From Niveibacterium terrae (lineage in GTDB: Bacteria > Pseudomonadota > Gammaproteobacteria > Burkholderiales > Rhodocyclaceae): 64,000 bases of DNA. Position numbers and translations under genes: made by a program. Below the pieces are notes generated by a model. That model was not told the DNA's origin and searched no databases. It saw only the letters and a program-made list of their open reading frames with translations. This document shows positions 17,320 to 25,869 of the stretch, one piece after another (position 1 is the first letter of the stretch; each line of letters begins with the position of its first letter). The DNA lies in assembly GCF_048213115.1 (NCBI RefSeq), contig NZ_CP172404.1, positions 2,852,001 to 2,916,000 on the forward strand. Direction: 5' to 3'.

Positions 17320-17643
17320 TCAGGCCCGCTCGTCGAAGACGCGCCGGGCGATTGTCAGCGCCGTATTGGCGGTCGGCCAACCCGAGTAAAAAGCGAGGTG
17401 GGTGATCAGCTCGATCACTTCGTCGCGCGTGACGCCGTTATCCAGAGCCTTCGCGATATGGAAGGGCAGCTCGTTGACGCGGTAGAGCGCGACGAGGCTC
17501 GCAACGGTGATCAGACAGCGGTCGCGCGGCGCAAGGCCGGGCCGCTCCCAGACGTCGCCGAACAAGACCTTGTCCGTGTAGTTCGCGAGCGCCGGCGCGA
17601 GATCGCCGAAGGCTTTACGTGCAGCTGAGGGTTCATTAGCCAT
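17320..17643 (-). CDS. Carboxymuconolactone decarboxylase-family protein
   Basis: The 107-residue protein matches the small CMD/AhpD fold (PRDRCLITVASLVALYRVNELPFHIAKALDNGVTRDEVIELITHLAFYSGWP). It lacks the CxxC pair of AhpD peroxidases, so it belongs to the YurZ/CMD side of the family. The ATG at 17643 has GGAG upstream. Small CMD proteins are often found with aldo/keto reductases, flavodoxins and LysR genes in electrophile-response clusters. Here it is the first gene of the CMD-AKR operon. Confidence 0.88.
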   Translation of the reverse strand: MANEPSAARKAFGDLAPALANYTDKVLFGDVWERPGLAPRDRCLITVASLVALYRVNELPFHIAKALDNGVTRDEVIELITHLAFYSGWPTANTALTIARRVFDERA

Positions 17644-17759
17644 GATGTCTCCGAATCGGTTTCCGGCCATCCAGGTCCGCGCCGTGCAGCGCCGGACCGC
17701 GATGGGCCTGAGTCGGCATTGAAGCCGGGAGCCCTGAATCTACCGACAGCCCCGGTCAT

Positions 17760-17803
17760 CGACTAGACGCCCAGGCTAGCTAGGGGCTATGAGCGAAATT
17801 CAT
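17760..17803. promoter_or_regulatory. LysR-type element, copy E (orphan), upstream of the CMD-AKR operon
   Basis: A TGATTAG-like box (CGACTAG, 17760-17766) lies 29 bp before the palindrome ATGAGCGAAATTCAT (17789-17803). It is followed by CA and ATGCC, exactly as in the copy at 41820, where ATGCC begins a LysR gene. Here the similarity stops after about 17811 and no LysR coding sequence follows. Confidence 0.7.
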
Positions 17804-17811
17804 CAATGCCG

Positions 17812-18153
17812 AGGCGATGGGTGGACGGGCGCCGGCGAGGCCACGGAATACGGAGGGGACGGCAAAGAGAATCGCGTCAAATCCCGCGTGAAAGGCGGAA
17901 GAAGCCGGAGTAGGATTGGCAAAAAAAGGGGACGTTGGGCTGGGCGGCGGATAGGGCCGGAAGACAGCCAGGAGCTGACAGAGGGACCGAGCGTGGCCAT
18001 AGGCTGATATCAATGCTCGTTCCGCAAGGCAGACATTCGAAGAGTGAAGTGAGCCTCGCCACGCATGACCGGAGACGGTAGGCGTCGCGCCTAGGTTCAT
18101 TGAGCCCATAATAAGGCAAAGAGAAACCTAACCATAATCCAAAAGGCCACATC
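17812..18153. other. Non-coding junction stretch before the DUF4365 gene
   Basis: No gene is supported here. The first half is purine-rich on the plus strand with a run of seven A (about 17923-17929); the last 60 bases are AT-rich. Short open frames on both strands have no recognisable content. It spans the change from high-GC host DNA to the low-GC DUF4365 gene and so probably holds the left junction of the acquired segment. Confidence 0.5.
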
Positions 18154-19683
18154 GTGAATTTCCCGGAAACCCAGCGTACAGGTCGTTTGGCTGAACTTAA
18201 AGTCGAAGAAATTTTTACCGCTTGGTCATGGACCGTCGGCAAGGATTATATCGACACGGGGTACGATTTCTTTGTTCAGCCAGACGTAAATAAATTTAGG
18301 GGGAATCGCTTCCTTGTTCAGGTTAAAGCGACCACTTGTTCTAAGCGCGGGCGAGTAGCAAAGGTCAGCAAGAGCAGACTAGGCGAGTACGCGCACAACC
18401 CCTTACCGGTCTTCCTTGTGTGGTCATCGTCGGATGGCATCCTGCATTGGCTACACATTCAACCTTGGATTAATCTTAATATTAAGCGCTTGACTGGAAG
18501 TGGTGTTGCCGGAGTAAAGCTGACACCCGACCAAACACTAGAAGACAAAGAAACTTTCTCAGCATATTTGACTAAAATTCTGAAACCAGCAGCCGAAAGT
18601 AAAACAGCGTTGCTTGATTTAGCGCATGAGCGCTCTCTTTACCTATCATCTATTGACCCACGACTGGAGGTTCGAGCCGGGGTAAGCAATGGGGGGCAGA
18701 CCTACGAAATTTTCTCAAAATCGGAGGCAGTAGGACTCGGATTTGAAGTCACGCTAAAAAATGACCCCAAAAACCAAGAAAGGCTCACGGACGCCTTCCT
18801 TTACGGCCTTCCTGCGTCAGTCGATGCGAGCATGATCCGCTTCAAGGGATCGGACTTATTTCCAGCACTTGGAATGGAAGAATTACGCGGAACGTTGTCA
18901 ATCCAACCCAGTACGGCATGGTCTGGTTCAGTAACAATGTACCCAGGAACAAAACACTCCATAATAGCACCAACTTATTCTATTCGAGCAACGCTATACC
19001 GCGGACATAAAGGGTTTGCCATTTCTAACGAAGAAACCGACGGCATCTTGGACATCAAACTGAACGGAGACTCTGATGATATCAATAAAGAGCATATCAA
19101 TATCTCGATAAGTTTGCGAAGCAACCAAATCGGAGTCATGCCCATCCAATATTTAGATGATCTTGGAAAACTCGGAGAATGGGCTCACGAATCTATTCTT
19201 CAAGAGGGCGTATATTTCGACCTTTCCTTCGAACCAGGACGAGCATACTTAACTGAGGGGGGCGAAAATTTCGAGAACATACGGCCGCTACTTCAGTACA
19301 TGGTTATTGTAGGTCGCCTACAAAAGGTTGCAAAAGCGCTCAACTCAGACTTCGTCGTTGACGAAAATATTACCTTTTCAGAAAAAGACATTGAGGACAT
19401 ATTTCTCGCATACAACCTCCTCAAAGGTGATCGCATAAAAACAAAAGTTGGGCCAATAGAGTTCACCCAAACCAGCCCCATTGACATCGAATCAGAAAAC
19501 AGATTCCACATTGAAACTCAAATAGAAATCAACCTAGCAGGAAGGCCACTCGGAGTAATTCCAGTAGCAATAGCTTTACATGGATTTTCGCTCGATCAGT
19601 CACATTCCAAACAGCAGAACTGTTTAGTCCACAACAAAGACGGGGAGGCGTTTATGTTTTACAACCCAAAGGGGCTGCATTGA
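18154..19683 (+). CDS. DUF4365 nuclease-like protein with a large unknown C-terminal part
   Basis: The 509-residue product starts at a GTG (18154). Residues about 1-150 match DUF4365, a PD-(D/E)xK-like fold: E14 in GRLAELKVEE, D38 in DTGYDFF and the Q56-V-K58 motif in FLVQVKATT. The remaining 350 residues look beta-rich and are not recognised. Composition is strikingly unlike the neighbours: the line 19021-19080 is 26/60 G+C. There is no partner gene, and the segment is bounded on the right by an IS30-family remnant. DUF4365 proteins occur in defence islands; a DNA- or RNA-cleaving defence role is an inference. Confidence 0.8.
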   Translation: MNFPETQRTGRLAELKVEEIFTAWSWTVGKDYIDTGYDFFVQPDVNKFRGNRFLVQVKATTCSKRGRVAKVSKSRLGEYAHNPLPVFLVWSSSDGILHWLHIQPWINLNIKRLTGSGVAGVKLTPDQTLEDKETFSAYLTKILKPAAESKTALLDLAHERSLYLSSIDPRLEVRAGVSNGGQTYEIFSKSEAVGLGFEVTLKNDPKNQERLTDAFLYGLPASVDASMIRFKGSDLFPALGMEELRGTLSIQPSTAWSGSVTMYPGTKHSIIAPTYSIRATLYRGHKGFAISNEETDGILDIKLNGDSDDINKEHINISISLRSNQIGVMPIQYLDDLGKLGEWAHESILQEGVYFDLSFEPGRAYLTEGGENFENIRPLLQYMVIVGRLQKVAKALNSDFVVDENITFSEKDIEDIFLAYNLLKGDRIKTKVGPIEFTQTSPIDIESENRFHIETQIEINLAGRPLGVIPVAIALHGFSLDQSHSKQQNCLVHNKDGEAFMFYNPKGLH

Positions 19684-19792
19684 CAAAAAACTACCGGGTT
19701 ACGCTGGCAAAGCAGGAGCATAGAGCCATTTAACCGAAGCATTTTACCTAATTTTTCCGCCCTCCTATTTTCAGATTTTCTGCACTACAGCA

Positions 19793-19986
19793 AGGCGGCC
19801 TCAAGAATCAAGTGCAACACGGGTTTGAATTTGTTGAATTTCCCTGGCAAGCGCATCCTCCGGGGTATCCAAATTGAGTGTTTGGCGGGGCCGCCCATTG
19901 AGTAATCGGGCAATATCGTCGAGCTGAGTCTGGGTTGCCGTTGCTTGCGGAAAACCGGATCGCAAGGCGCGGAAAGCAGCGAACAA
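19793..19986 (-). pseudogene. IS30-family transposase remnant (C-terminus and element end)
   Basis: A minus-strand frame ends with LDDIARLLNGRPRQTLNL, then DTPEDALAREIQ, the typical C-terminal end of IS30-family transposases. The rest of the gene is missing upstream. Just past the stop (19801-19803) the minus strand reads GTTGCACTTGATTCTTGAG (19818-19800), which resembles the terminal repeat seen in this family. It is therefore the right end of an element truncated near 19990, next to the SDR gene. Confidence 0.7.
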
Positions 19987-19993
19987 CGGTATG

Positions 19994-20012
19994 CCTGACT
20001 CCTCAAGTCAGG
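19994..20012 (-). terminator. Hairpin downstream of the SDR gene
   Basis: CCTGACT (19994-20000) and AGTCAGG (20006-20012) form a perfect 7-bp stem with a 5-nt loop, 25 bp past the SDR stop. A self-complementary CCAGAGCTCTGG lies between. No T-run follows. Confidence 0.4.
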
Positions 20013-20036
20013 CCCCAGAGCTCTGGTTGCGGACAC

Positions 20037-20822
20037 CTAGACTCCCATCACCGCGGCCATGATCGACTGGTGCAACCAGCGCGGCGTAGCCCAGGTCAGA
20101 ATAGTGATTGCCTTGTTACCAAATCCCGGTACAACGCTCATTCGACCTGCCTGCAGTGCTCGAATCCCGGCACGAACAACCGGTCGAGGCTGCATCATCA
20201 CCATCTTGAGCGCAGGAGTCAGCTTTTGCTTGGCACCCGCCGCAAATCCGGTGTCCGACAGGCCCGGGCACAGTGCGGTAACAACAACACCGTCTGCCTT
20301 GAGCTCACGATGAAGCGCATCCGAGAATTTCAACACATAGGCTTTGGCGGCAGAATAGACGGCGAAGTTCTTCACGCCCTGATAGGAAAGCAAGCTAGCG
20401 ACCAGCAGAATGCTTCCTTTCTTTCTGGCTCTCATGTCATTCCCGAATAGACGTGTCATGGCGGTAAGACTGGAGATATCGAGATCAACCATTGCCAACG
20501 AATGCTCCAAAGGCTCATCCATGAAGGGGCCTTGCAACCCATGGCCTGCATTGTTGATCAATACATCGACCACAATATTGCGCTCTCGCAGACGCTGATA
20601 TAGGCCAGTCACCTCAATGATTGAGGACAGATCCACCTGCTCCACCATCACGCCGACATTAAAGTTCTGGCGCAATTCCGCAGCAAGTGATTCAAGCTTG
20701 CTCAGTGTACGAGCCACCAGAATGAGAGACCGACCTTGGGCGGCGTATTGTTTGGCAAACTCCACGCCGAAGCCGCTTGATGCTCCCGTTACGAGTACCC
20801 AAGATTTAGTTTCTTCTGCCAT
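20037..20822 (-). CDS. Short-chain dehydrogenase/reductase (SDR)
   Basis: The 261-residue enzyme has the cofactor motif TGASSGFG near residue 13, the structural NNAGHG, a catalytic Ser in VASLLSYQG and YSAAK (Tyr-x-x-x-Lys). It matches the classical SDR family of DltE/YqjQ-like proteins; the substrate cannot be told. It lies 67 bp past the end of the RND permease gene on the same strand and may be the last gene of the pump operon. Its 3' side is next to the IS30 remnant. Confidence 0.9.
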   Translation of the reverse strand: MAEETKSWVLVTGASSGFGVEFAKQYAAQGRSLILVARTLSKLESLAAELRQNFNVGVMVEQVDLSSIIEVTGLYQRLRERNIVVDVLINNAGHGLQGPFMDEPLEHSLAMVDLDISSLTAMTRLFGNDMRARKKGSILLVASLLSYQGVKNFAVYSAAKAYVLKFSDALHRELKADGVVVTALCPGLSDTGFAAGAKQKLTPALKMVMMQPRPVVRAGIRALQAGRMSVVPGFGNKAITILTWATPRWLHQSIMAAVMGV

Positions 20823-20889
20823 ATGAAATTCTCCGCTTGGCTTCAGTGCTCAAAGTTCGGGGGCTTGCGCTGACGATATGGATTGGGGG

Positions 20890-23800
20890 TCAGTTGTGCG
20901 AAGGGCTTGGCCTGATCTTGAACCAGATGGAATACATGGCAGGCAGGAACACCAGGGTCAAAATCGTCCCCGCAAAGGTACCGCCGATCAGCGTGTAGGC
21001 AAGCGTTCCCCAGAACACCGAATGGGTCAGCGGGATGAAGGCCAGGATCGCCGCCAGTGCGGTCAGGATCACCGGACGCGCGCGTTGCACGGTGGCCTCG
21101 ACGAGCGCCCGGAATGGATCGAGTCCGGCTTGCTCGTTTTCACGAATCTGTCCGAGCAATATCAGCGTGTTGCGCATCAGGATGCCCGACAAAGCGATCA
21201 GGCCGACCAGCGCATTGATCCCGAAGGGCTGCCGGAACAGAATCAGCATCGGCACTACACCAATCAGCCCGAGCGGGCTGGTCAAGAACACCATCACCAT
21301 GCCGGAGATCGAGCGCACCTGAAGGACGATGATGAGCAGAGTGATGGCCAGCATGATGGGAAATAGCTTCAACATCGCTGCCGTCGCCTTGCCTGATTCT
21401 TCGAGGGAGCCAGCCTCTTCGATGTGATAGCCACTGGGCAGCTTTTCCATGATGGGCTTGAGCTGACGGGTGATGGCTGTCGACACATCCGGGGGTTGCA
21501 GGCCGTCAGCGATGTCGCCGCGCACGGTGATCGTCGGCATCCGATCGCGTCGGCGCACGATTGGCTCTTCCATGCGCACGTCGACCTTGCCCACCTGTGA
21601 CAGCGGGATGCGCTGCCCGTTGGCACCTGCCAGCGTGAAGTCGCCGATCTTGGCGGGATCGAGTCGGGTATTGCCTGCCGAGCGTGCGACGACCTGCACC
21701 GTGCGAATATCCTCGCGCACAGTGGTGAGCGGCACACCGGTCAACAAGAACTGCAGTTGTTGCGCCGCAGCGCTGGAACTCAGTCCTACGGCCTGCAGTC
21801 GGTCCTGCTGCAAAGTGAGGTGCAGCGTGGGAGTGCGCACCCCCCAATCGATGTTGACCGTGCGCATCATCGGACTGGCATCCAAGACCCGTTGCATGTC
21901 TGCCGCGATTTTGCGCAACATGTCCGGATCAGGGCCTGTAACCCGATAGGCAACCGGGAACGGCGAATACGGGCCGAATACCAGTTGGGTCACGCGCAAG
22001 CGTGCCTCAGGGGCGAGGCCATCGGCGATGGCCTGGCGCAGACGGTGCTTCAAAGCCTCGCGCTCGTCCTGGTTGTCCGTGCGCACCACAATCTTGGCAA
22101 ACGACGGATCTGGCAACTCCGGCCCCATCGCCAGGTAGAAGCGTGGCGCTCCTTGGCCAACATAGGCCGTGACGATCCTGGCTTCCTTTTGTTTGGCGAG
22201 CCAAGCTTCAACCTTCTGCGCAGCGGCGCTAGTCTGGGTAATCGAAGTGCCATAGGGCATCTGCACTTCGACCAGCACTTCAGGGCGATCGGAGACGGGG
22301 AAGAACTGCTTCTTGACCACCGCCATGCCAAGCACAGCCAAGGCAAAGAGCCCGACGACCGAAGCGGCGACCAGCCATTTGCGCGCAATGACGCGGCCCA
22401 GCACCTGACGAAAACGGTTGTAGCGTGGTGTGTCGTAGAGCGCGACGGTGAGTGCGCTGTGGCTGTTATGGGTCTTCTTGATGTCGGGTAGCAGTTTAAC
22501 GCCCAGATAAGGTGTGAAAACCACAGCCACCACCCACGACGCGATGAGCGCGATGCCGACGATCCAGAACATGTTGCTGGTGTACTCGCCCGCCGAGGAT
22601 CGGGCGAAGCCGTTGGGCATGAAACCGACGACCGTGATCAGTGTGCCCGACAACATCGGCGCTGCGGTATGGCTCCAGGCGTAGGCGGAGGAAGCGATGC
22701 GGCTATAGCCTTCTTCCATCTTCACCACCATCATTTCGATAGCGATGATGGCGTCGTCCACCAGCAGACCGAGCGCCAGGATCAAGGACCCCAGCGTGAT
22801 GCGGTCGAAGTTCTTTCCTGTCGCGAGCATCACCATGAAGACAACGGCCAGCGTCAGCGGCACGGCTGCAGCCACCACGAGCCCCACGCGCCAGCCCATG
22901 CTCACGAAGCTCACCAGCATGACCACCAGCACTGCGGCGAAGAACTTGACCATGAACTCATCGACCGCCAAGCGGATGTTGACGGCCTGGTCGGTGACTT
23001 TGGTCAAGCTCATACCCAGCGGCTGCTCGGCGTTGATCGCGCCGACTTCACTATCCAGCGCCTTGCCCAGATCGAGCCCGTTCCAACCGTCGCGCATGAC
23101 AATGCCCAGCAGCAGAGCAGGCTCGCCGCCGTTGCGGATCATCAGGGTGGCGGGGTCTTCATAGCCGCGCTTGACCGTGGCAATATCAGACAACTTCAGC
23201 GTGCGTCCTTGCGCCACCACCGGCGTGTCGCGAATCTTCTGCAATTCGTCGAACGCACCGTCCAGGCGAATGAACACCTCCGGCCCCTTGGTCTCCACAG
23301 AGCCGGCCGGCGTGAGGGCGTTCTGACTGCCCAGTGCAGCAAACACATCCTGCGCACTGACGCCCAGCGTCGCCAGGCGCTCATGCGAAAACTCGACATA
23401 GATGCGCTCCGACTGCTCGCCGACGATATTGACCTTCTTCACACCCGGCACATGCAACAGCCGTTGGCGCAGTGTCTCCGCGTCGCGCACCAACAAACGC
23501 TGTGGCTCGCCCTTGGCCTTGAGTGCGAATAAGGCGAAGGTCACATCGGAATACTCGTCGTTGAGAAACGGCCCGATCACACCGGGCGGCAGGTTACGCA
23601 CCTCGTCACCGACCTTCTTGCGGGCTTGGTAGAACTCCTCCTGCACTTCCGACGGTGGAGTTTTGTCCTGCAAGGTCAGCGTGGTGAAGGCCAGTCCAGG
23701 ACGGGTGTAGGTCTCGGCACGGTCGTACCAGCGCAACTCCTGCAAGCGCTTTTCGATTTTCTCGGCGACCTGATCCTGCATCTGCTGCGCGGTTGCGCCC

Positions 23801-23970
23801 GGCCACGCGGTGACGATAGTCATCACCTTGATCGTAAAGCTGGGATCCTCCGCCCGCCCCAGCTTGAAGAAGGCCATGGCCCCGCCAAGTGAGATCAACA
23901 GAATCAGGAACAAGGTGATGGCGCGTTCGCGTACAGCGAGCGCCGACAGGTTGAAACGGCTCTCGCTCAC
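20890..23970 (-). CDS. RND efflux permease (HAE-type), first pump
   Basis: The 1026-residue inner-membrane proton antiporter has two repeats of six helices plus two large periplasmic loops. The first half carries GLLVDDAIIAIEMM in helix 4, whose two Asp residues relay protons in drug-type RND pumps; heavy-metal pumps usually differ here. Other family landmarks are WPGATAQQMQDQVAEKIEKRL near the start and SPLGLIGV with GIL late. It overlaps the adaptor gene by 4 bp. Sampled G+C (22801-22860) is 36/60, a little below the core genes, which fits acquisition by transfer (weak evidence). Confidence 0.95.
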   Translation of the reverse strand: MSESRFNLSALAVRERAITLFLILLISLGGAMAFFKLGRAEDPSFTIKVMTIVTAWPGATAQQMQDQVAEKIEKRLQELRWYDRAETYTRPGLAFTTLTLQDKTPPSEVQEEFYQARKKVGDEVRNLPPGVIGPFLNDEYSDVTFALFALKAKGEPQRLLVRDAETLRQRLLHVPGVKKVNIVGEQSERIYVEFSHERLATLGVSAQDVFAALGSQNALTPAGSVETKGPEVFIRLDGAFDELQKIRDTPVVAQGRTLKLSDIATVKRGYEDPATLMIRNGGEPALLLGIVMRDGWNGLDLGKALDSEVGAINAEQPLGMSLTKVTDQAVNIRLAVDEFMVKFFAAVLVVMLVSFVSMGWRVGLVVAAAVPLTLAVVFMVMLATGKNFDRITLGSLILALGLLVDDAIIAIEMMVVKMEEGYSRIASSAYAWSHTAAPMLSGTLITVVGFMPNGFARSSAGEYTSNMFWIVGIALIASWVVAVVFTPYLGVKLLPDIKKTHNSHSALTVALYDTPRYNRFRQVLGRVIARKWLVAASVVGLFALAVLGMAVVKKQFFPVSDRPEVLVEVQMPYGTSITQTSAAAQKVEAWLAKQKEARIVTAYVGQGAPRFYLAMGPELPDPSFAKIVVRTDNQDEREALKHRLRQAIADGLAPEARLRVTQLVFGPYSPFPVAYRVTGPDPDMLRKIAADMQRVLDASPMMRTVNIDWGVRTPTLHLTLQQDRLQAVGLSSSAAAQQLQFLLTGVPLTTVREDIRTVQVVARSAGNTRLDPAKIGDFTLAGANGQRIPLSQVGKVDVRMEEPIVRRRDRMPTITVRGDIADGLQPPDVSTAITRQLKPIMEKLPSGYHIEEAGSLEESGKATAAMLKLFPIMLAITLLIIVLQVRSISGMVMVFLTSPLGLIGVVPMLILFRQPFGINALVGLIALSGILMRNTLILLGQIRENEQAGLDPFRALVEATVQRARPVILTALAAILAFIPLTHSVFWGTLAYTLIGGTFAGTILTLVFLPAMYSIWFKIRPSPSHN

Positions 23971-25082
23971 GGACGCGCTCCTTCATTCACCGTAGCGGCG
24001 GCAAGACCGGCAACCCGGACCTGTTCGCCTTCACGCAGCAGATGCGCGCCGAGCGCGACTATGCGTTGGCCTTGCTTGATTTGGCCTGCGACGTTGGCGC
24101 TGGCGTCATCGATGCGCTGGACTGCAACAGGCCGCCAGGAAACCCTCGCTGGCTCGCCCTGGATGACCCACACCCCCGGCCCCTTGCCCGCATCGAACAA
24201 GGCGCCGATCGGCACCTTCAGACCTCCTTGCCCTGACGAGCGCCCTTCCGGAATCTGGATCGCAACCGTGGCGCCCAAGGGGGCGTTAGACAGCTCGCCC
24301 CCCAGCACATACCGCGCTTCGAAAGTACGCGTGAGCCGATCCGCCGAATTGGAGAGCTGACGCAGCCTAGCCGGAACGACAAGGCCTTCCTTGCCGAACA
24401 GCGTGGCTTGCGCCACCGCTCCGATGGCCGGGCGAAGCGTCTCCGGCAACTGGATCACGGCCTCGCGGCGGCCGGCCAGGGCCAAACGCACCACGGCCTG
24501 CCCCGCGTTGACGACCTGGCCAGGTTCGGCCAGCGTTTCCATGACCACGCCGTCACCATCGGCCACCAGCTGCGTGTAGCGGCTTGCATTGCGGGCCACA
24601 TCGGCCTGCGCTTGCGCAGCACTGAGCTGGGCTTTGGCTGCATCAGCCGCGGCCTTGATCTGATCGTAGCTTGAAGCCGATATGGCCCCGGTTCCGCGCA
24701 GGTCGCGGTAGCGGGCCTCGTCCTCCGCCGTCTGCAGTGCGCGGGCTCGCGCTGCTGCGACCGCCTCCTGCTGAGCCTGGGCCGCGAGTTTCAGATCGAC
24801 CGGATCGATAAGCATCAGCAACTGGCCGCGCTTGACGCTTTGCCCGGCGTCCACCAAGCGCTCCAGAACCTTGCCCGAGACTCGAAACCCCAGGTCGCTT
24901 TGCACCTGAGCCGCCACGGTACCCGTGAACGAGCGTGAAGCTGCACCAGCCTCCTGGGCGACCGCCGCACGCACCAAGGGCTGCTCGGTGCGCGGATCTG
25001 CGGGGAGCTTTTCGCCGCAAGCGGCTAGCGCCAAGGGCAAGGTGCAGATGACTGTAGAGATGGCGAAGCGGGGCCGAAGCAT
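23967..25082 (-). CDS. RND periplasmic adaptor (membrane-fusion) lipoprotein, first pump
   Basis: The 371-residue adaptor has a lipoprotein signal ending LALAAC (Cys about 22). A lipoyl/barrel-sandwich half follows (FRVSGKVLERLVDAGQSVKRGQLLMLID), then an alpha-helical hairpin (residues about 95-170), the second lipoyl half (GDGVVMETLAEPGQVVNAGQAVV) and beta-barrel/membrane-proximal domains. It links the inner-membrane permease with the outer-membrane channel encoded divergently at 25870. It starts the adaptor-permease unit behind a promoter covered by a TetR-type operator. Confidence 0.93.
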   Translation of the reverse strand: MLRPRFAISTVICTLPLALAACGEKLPADPRTEQPLVRAAVAQEAGAASRSFTGTVAAQVQSDLGFRVSGKVLERLVDAGQSVKRGQLLMLIDPVDLKLAAQAQQEAVAAARARALQTAEDEARYRDLRGTGAISASSYDQIKAAADAAKAQLSAAQAQADVARNASRYTQLVADGDGVVMETLAEPGQVVNAGQAVVRLALAGRREAVIQLPETLRPAIGAVAQATLFGKEGLVVPARLRQLSNSADRLTRTFEARYVLGGELSNAPLGATVAIQIPEGRSSGQGGLKVPIGALFDAGKGPGVWVIQGEPARVSWRPVAVQRIDDASANVAGQIKQGQRIVALGAHLLREGEQVRVAGLAAATVNEGARP

Positions 25083-25115
25083 GAAAGTCCCTCTAGCAAA
25101 GTGATCAGGGCTTTC

Positions 25116-25151
25116 ATTGTGGGACTCGTGACCAATTCAGTCAATAGTCAC
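25116..25151 (-). promoter_or_regulatory. Predicted promoter and TetR-type operator 1 of the adaptor-permease unit
   Basis: On the minus strand a -35 TTGACT (25144-25139) and a -10 CACAAT (25121-25116) are 17 bp apart. The inverted repeat GTGAC-N14-GTCAC (25128-25151) covers the -35 and most of the spacer. It has the same 24-bp span as the repeat at 25821-25844 and shares 16 of 24 positions with it, including ATAGTCAC at the right arm. Confidence 0.65.
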
Positions 25152-25163
25152 AAACTCTTCACA

Positions 25164-25781
25164 TCAGGGCGACAGGCTGCGAAGCACCAGACTGGACAGT
25201 AGAGCCGGCGCCGCCTCAGTGTAGTCAAAGCTGTACTGCAGGATCAGCGGATTCAGGTAAGGGCGCATGACCAGGTAGATCGCCATCGTCGTCTCGTCGA
25301 GGGGAGTCTTGCGCTCGAAATCTCCGCTCTGCCGCCCTTCCAGCAAGACGTCCCGAAGTAGCTTCCGGGTGCGTTCTTCGTAGGCAAGAACTGCCTGCCA
25401 GCGCTCCTTAGCAGCTGAGGTGGCAATCTCGTAGAGTTTTCGGTCCTGAGAAAACAGCCGAAGACTCGCCTCAGTGCTGGCCTTGAACATCCGCCTCAGC
25501 TTGTCCGGCGGCTGATCGGCCTCGGCGACAGCCGCGCTGACCTCGGACTCGATCTCGCGCAAACAGTTGGCGCAGATCATCTCGCCGATGGCCTGCTTGG
25601 ACTCGAAGAACTTGTAGATGTAGGCCTTCGAGAAGCCGATGACCTTGGCGAGATCCGAGACAGTCGTTTTCTCGTAGCCGTAGCGACTGAAATGCTCGGT
25701 GGCCGCGGCGACGATCTGGTCTCGCACCTCATGGTCAGCGGGACCTCGGGGCGAAATGGGGTAAGTGCTTGCTTTCTTCAT
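25164..25781 (-). CDS. TetR-family repressor of the first RND pump
   Basis: The 205-residue regulator has an N-terminal HTH (YEKTTVSDLAKVIGFSKAYIYKFFESKQ, about residues 35-62) and a helical ligand domain with a C-terminal part typical of TetR_C proteins near multidrug pumps. The ATG at 25781 is chosen because it puts the HTH at the usual place; an upstream frame would run into the operator. It sits between the adaptor-permease unit and the divergent channel gene, and a matching inverted repeat flanks it on each side, so it most likely represses both units and itself. Confidence 0.9.
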   Translation of the reverse strand: MKKASTYPISPRGPADHEVRDQIVAAATEHFSRYGYEKTTVSDLAKVIGFSKAYIYKFFESKQAIGEMICANCLREIESEVSAAVAEADQPPDKLRRMFKASTEASLRLFSQDRKLYEIATSAAKERWQAVLAYEERTRKLLRDVLLEGRQSGDFERKTPLDETTMAIYLVMRPYLNPLILQYSFDYTEAAPALLSSLVLRSLSP

Positions 25782-25810
25782 GAGCGCGAGCTTACGCCGG
25801 TCACAAAAAA

Positions 25811-25844
25811 CGGACAACGAGTGACTTATTTGTATTATAGTCAC
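25811..25844 (+). promoter_or_regulatory. Promoter of the channel gene with TetR-type operator 2
   Basis: CGGACA (25811-25816) and TATTAT (25833-25838), 16 bp apart, form a plus-strand promoter. On the minus strand TATAAT (25839-25834) could be the -10 of tetR. The perfect inverted repeat GTGACT-N12-AGTCAC (25821-25844) overlaps both -10 boxes, which is an ideal place for repression. Confidence 0.65.
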
Positions 25845-25869
25845 CAGACTTTTCCGTGAGAGACTCCTT

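Noticed and set aside
17780..18109. A 109-codon minus-strand frame before the DUF4365 gene
   Set aside because: Pro/Phe/Ser-rich sequence without family features or a ribosome site; it crosses the LysR-type element.
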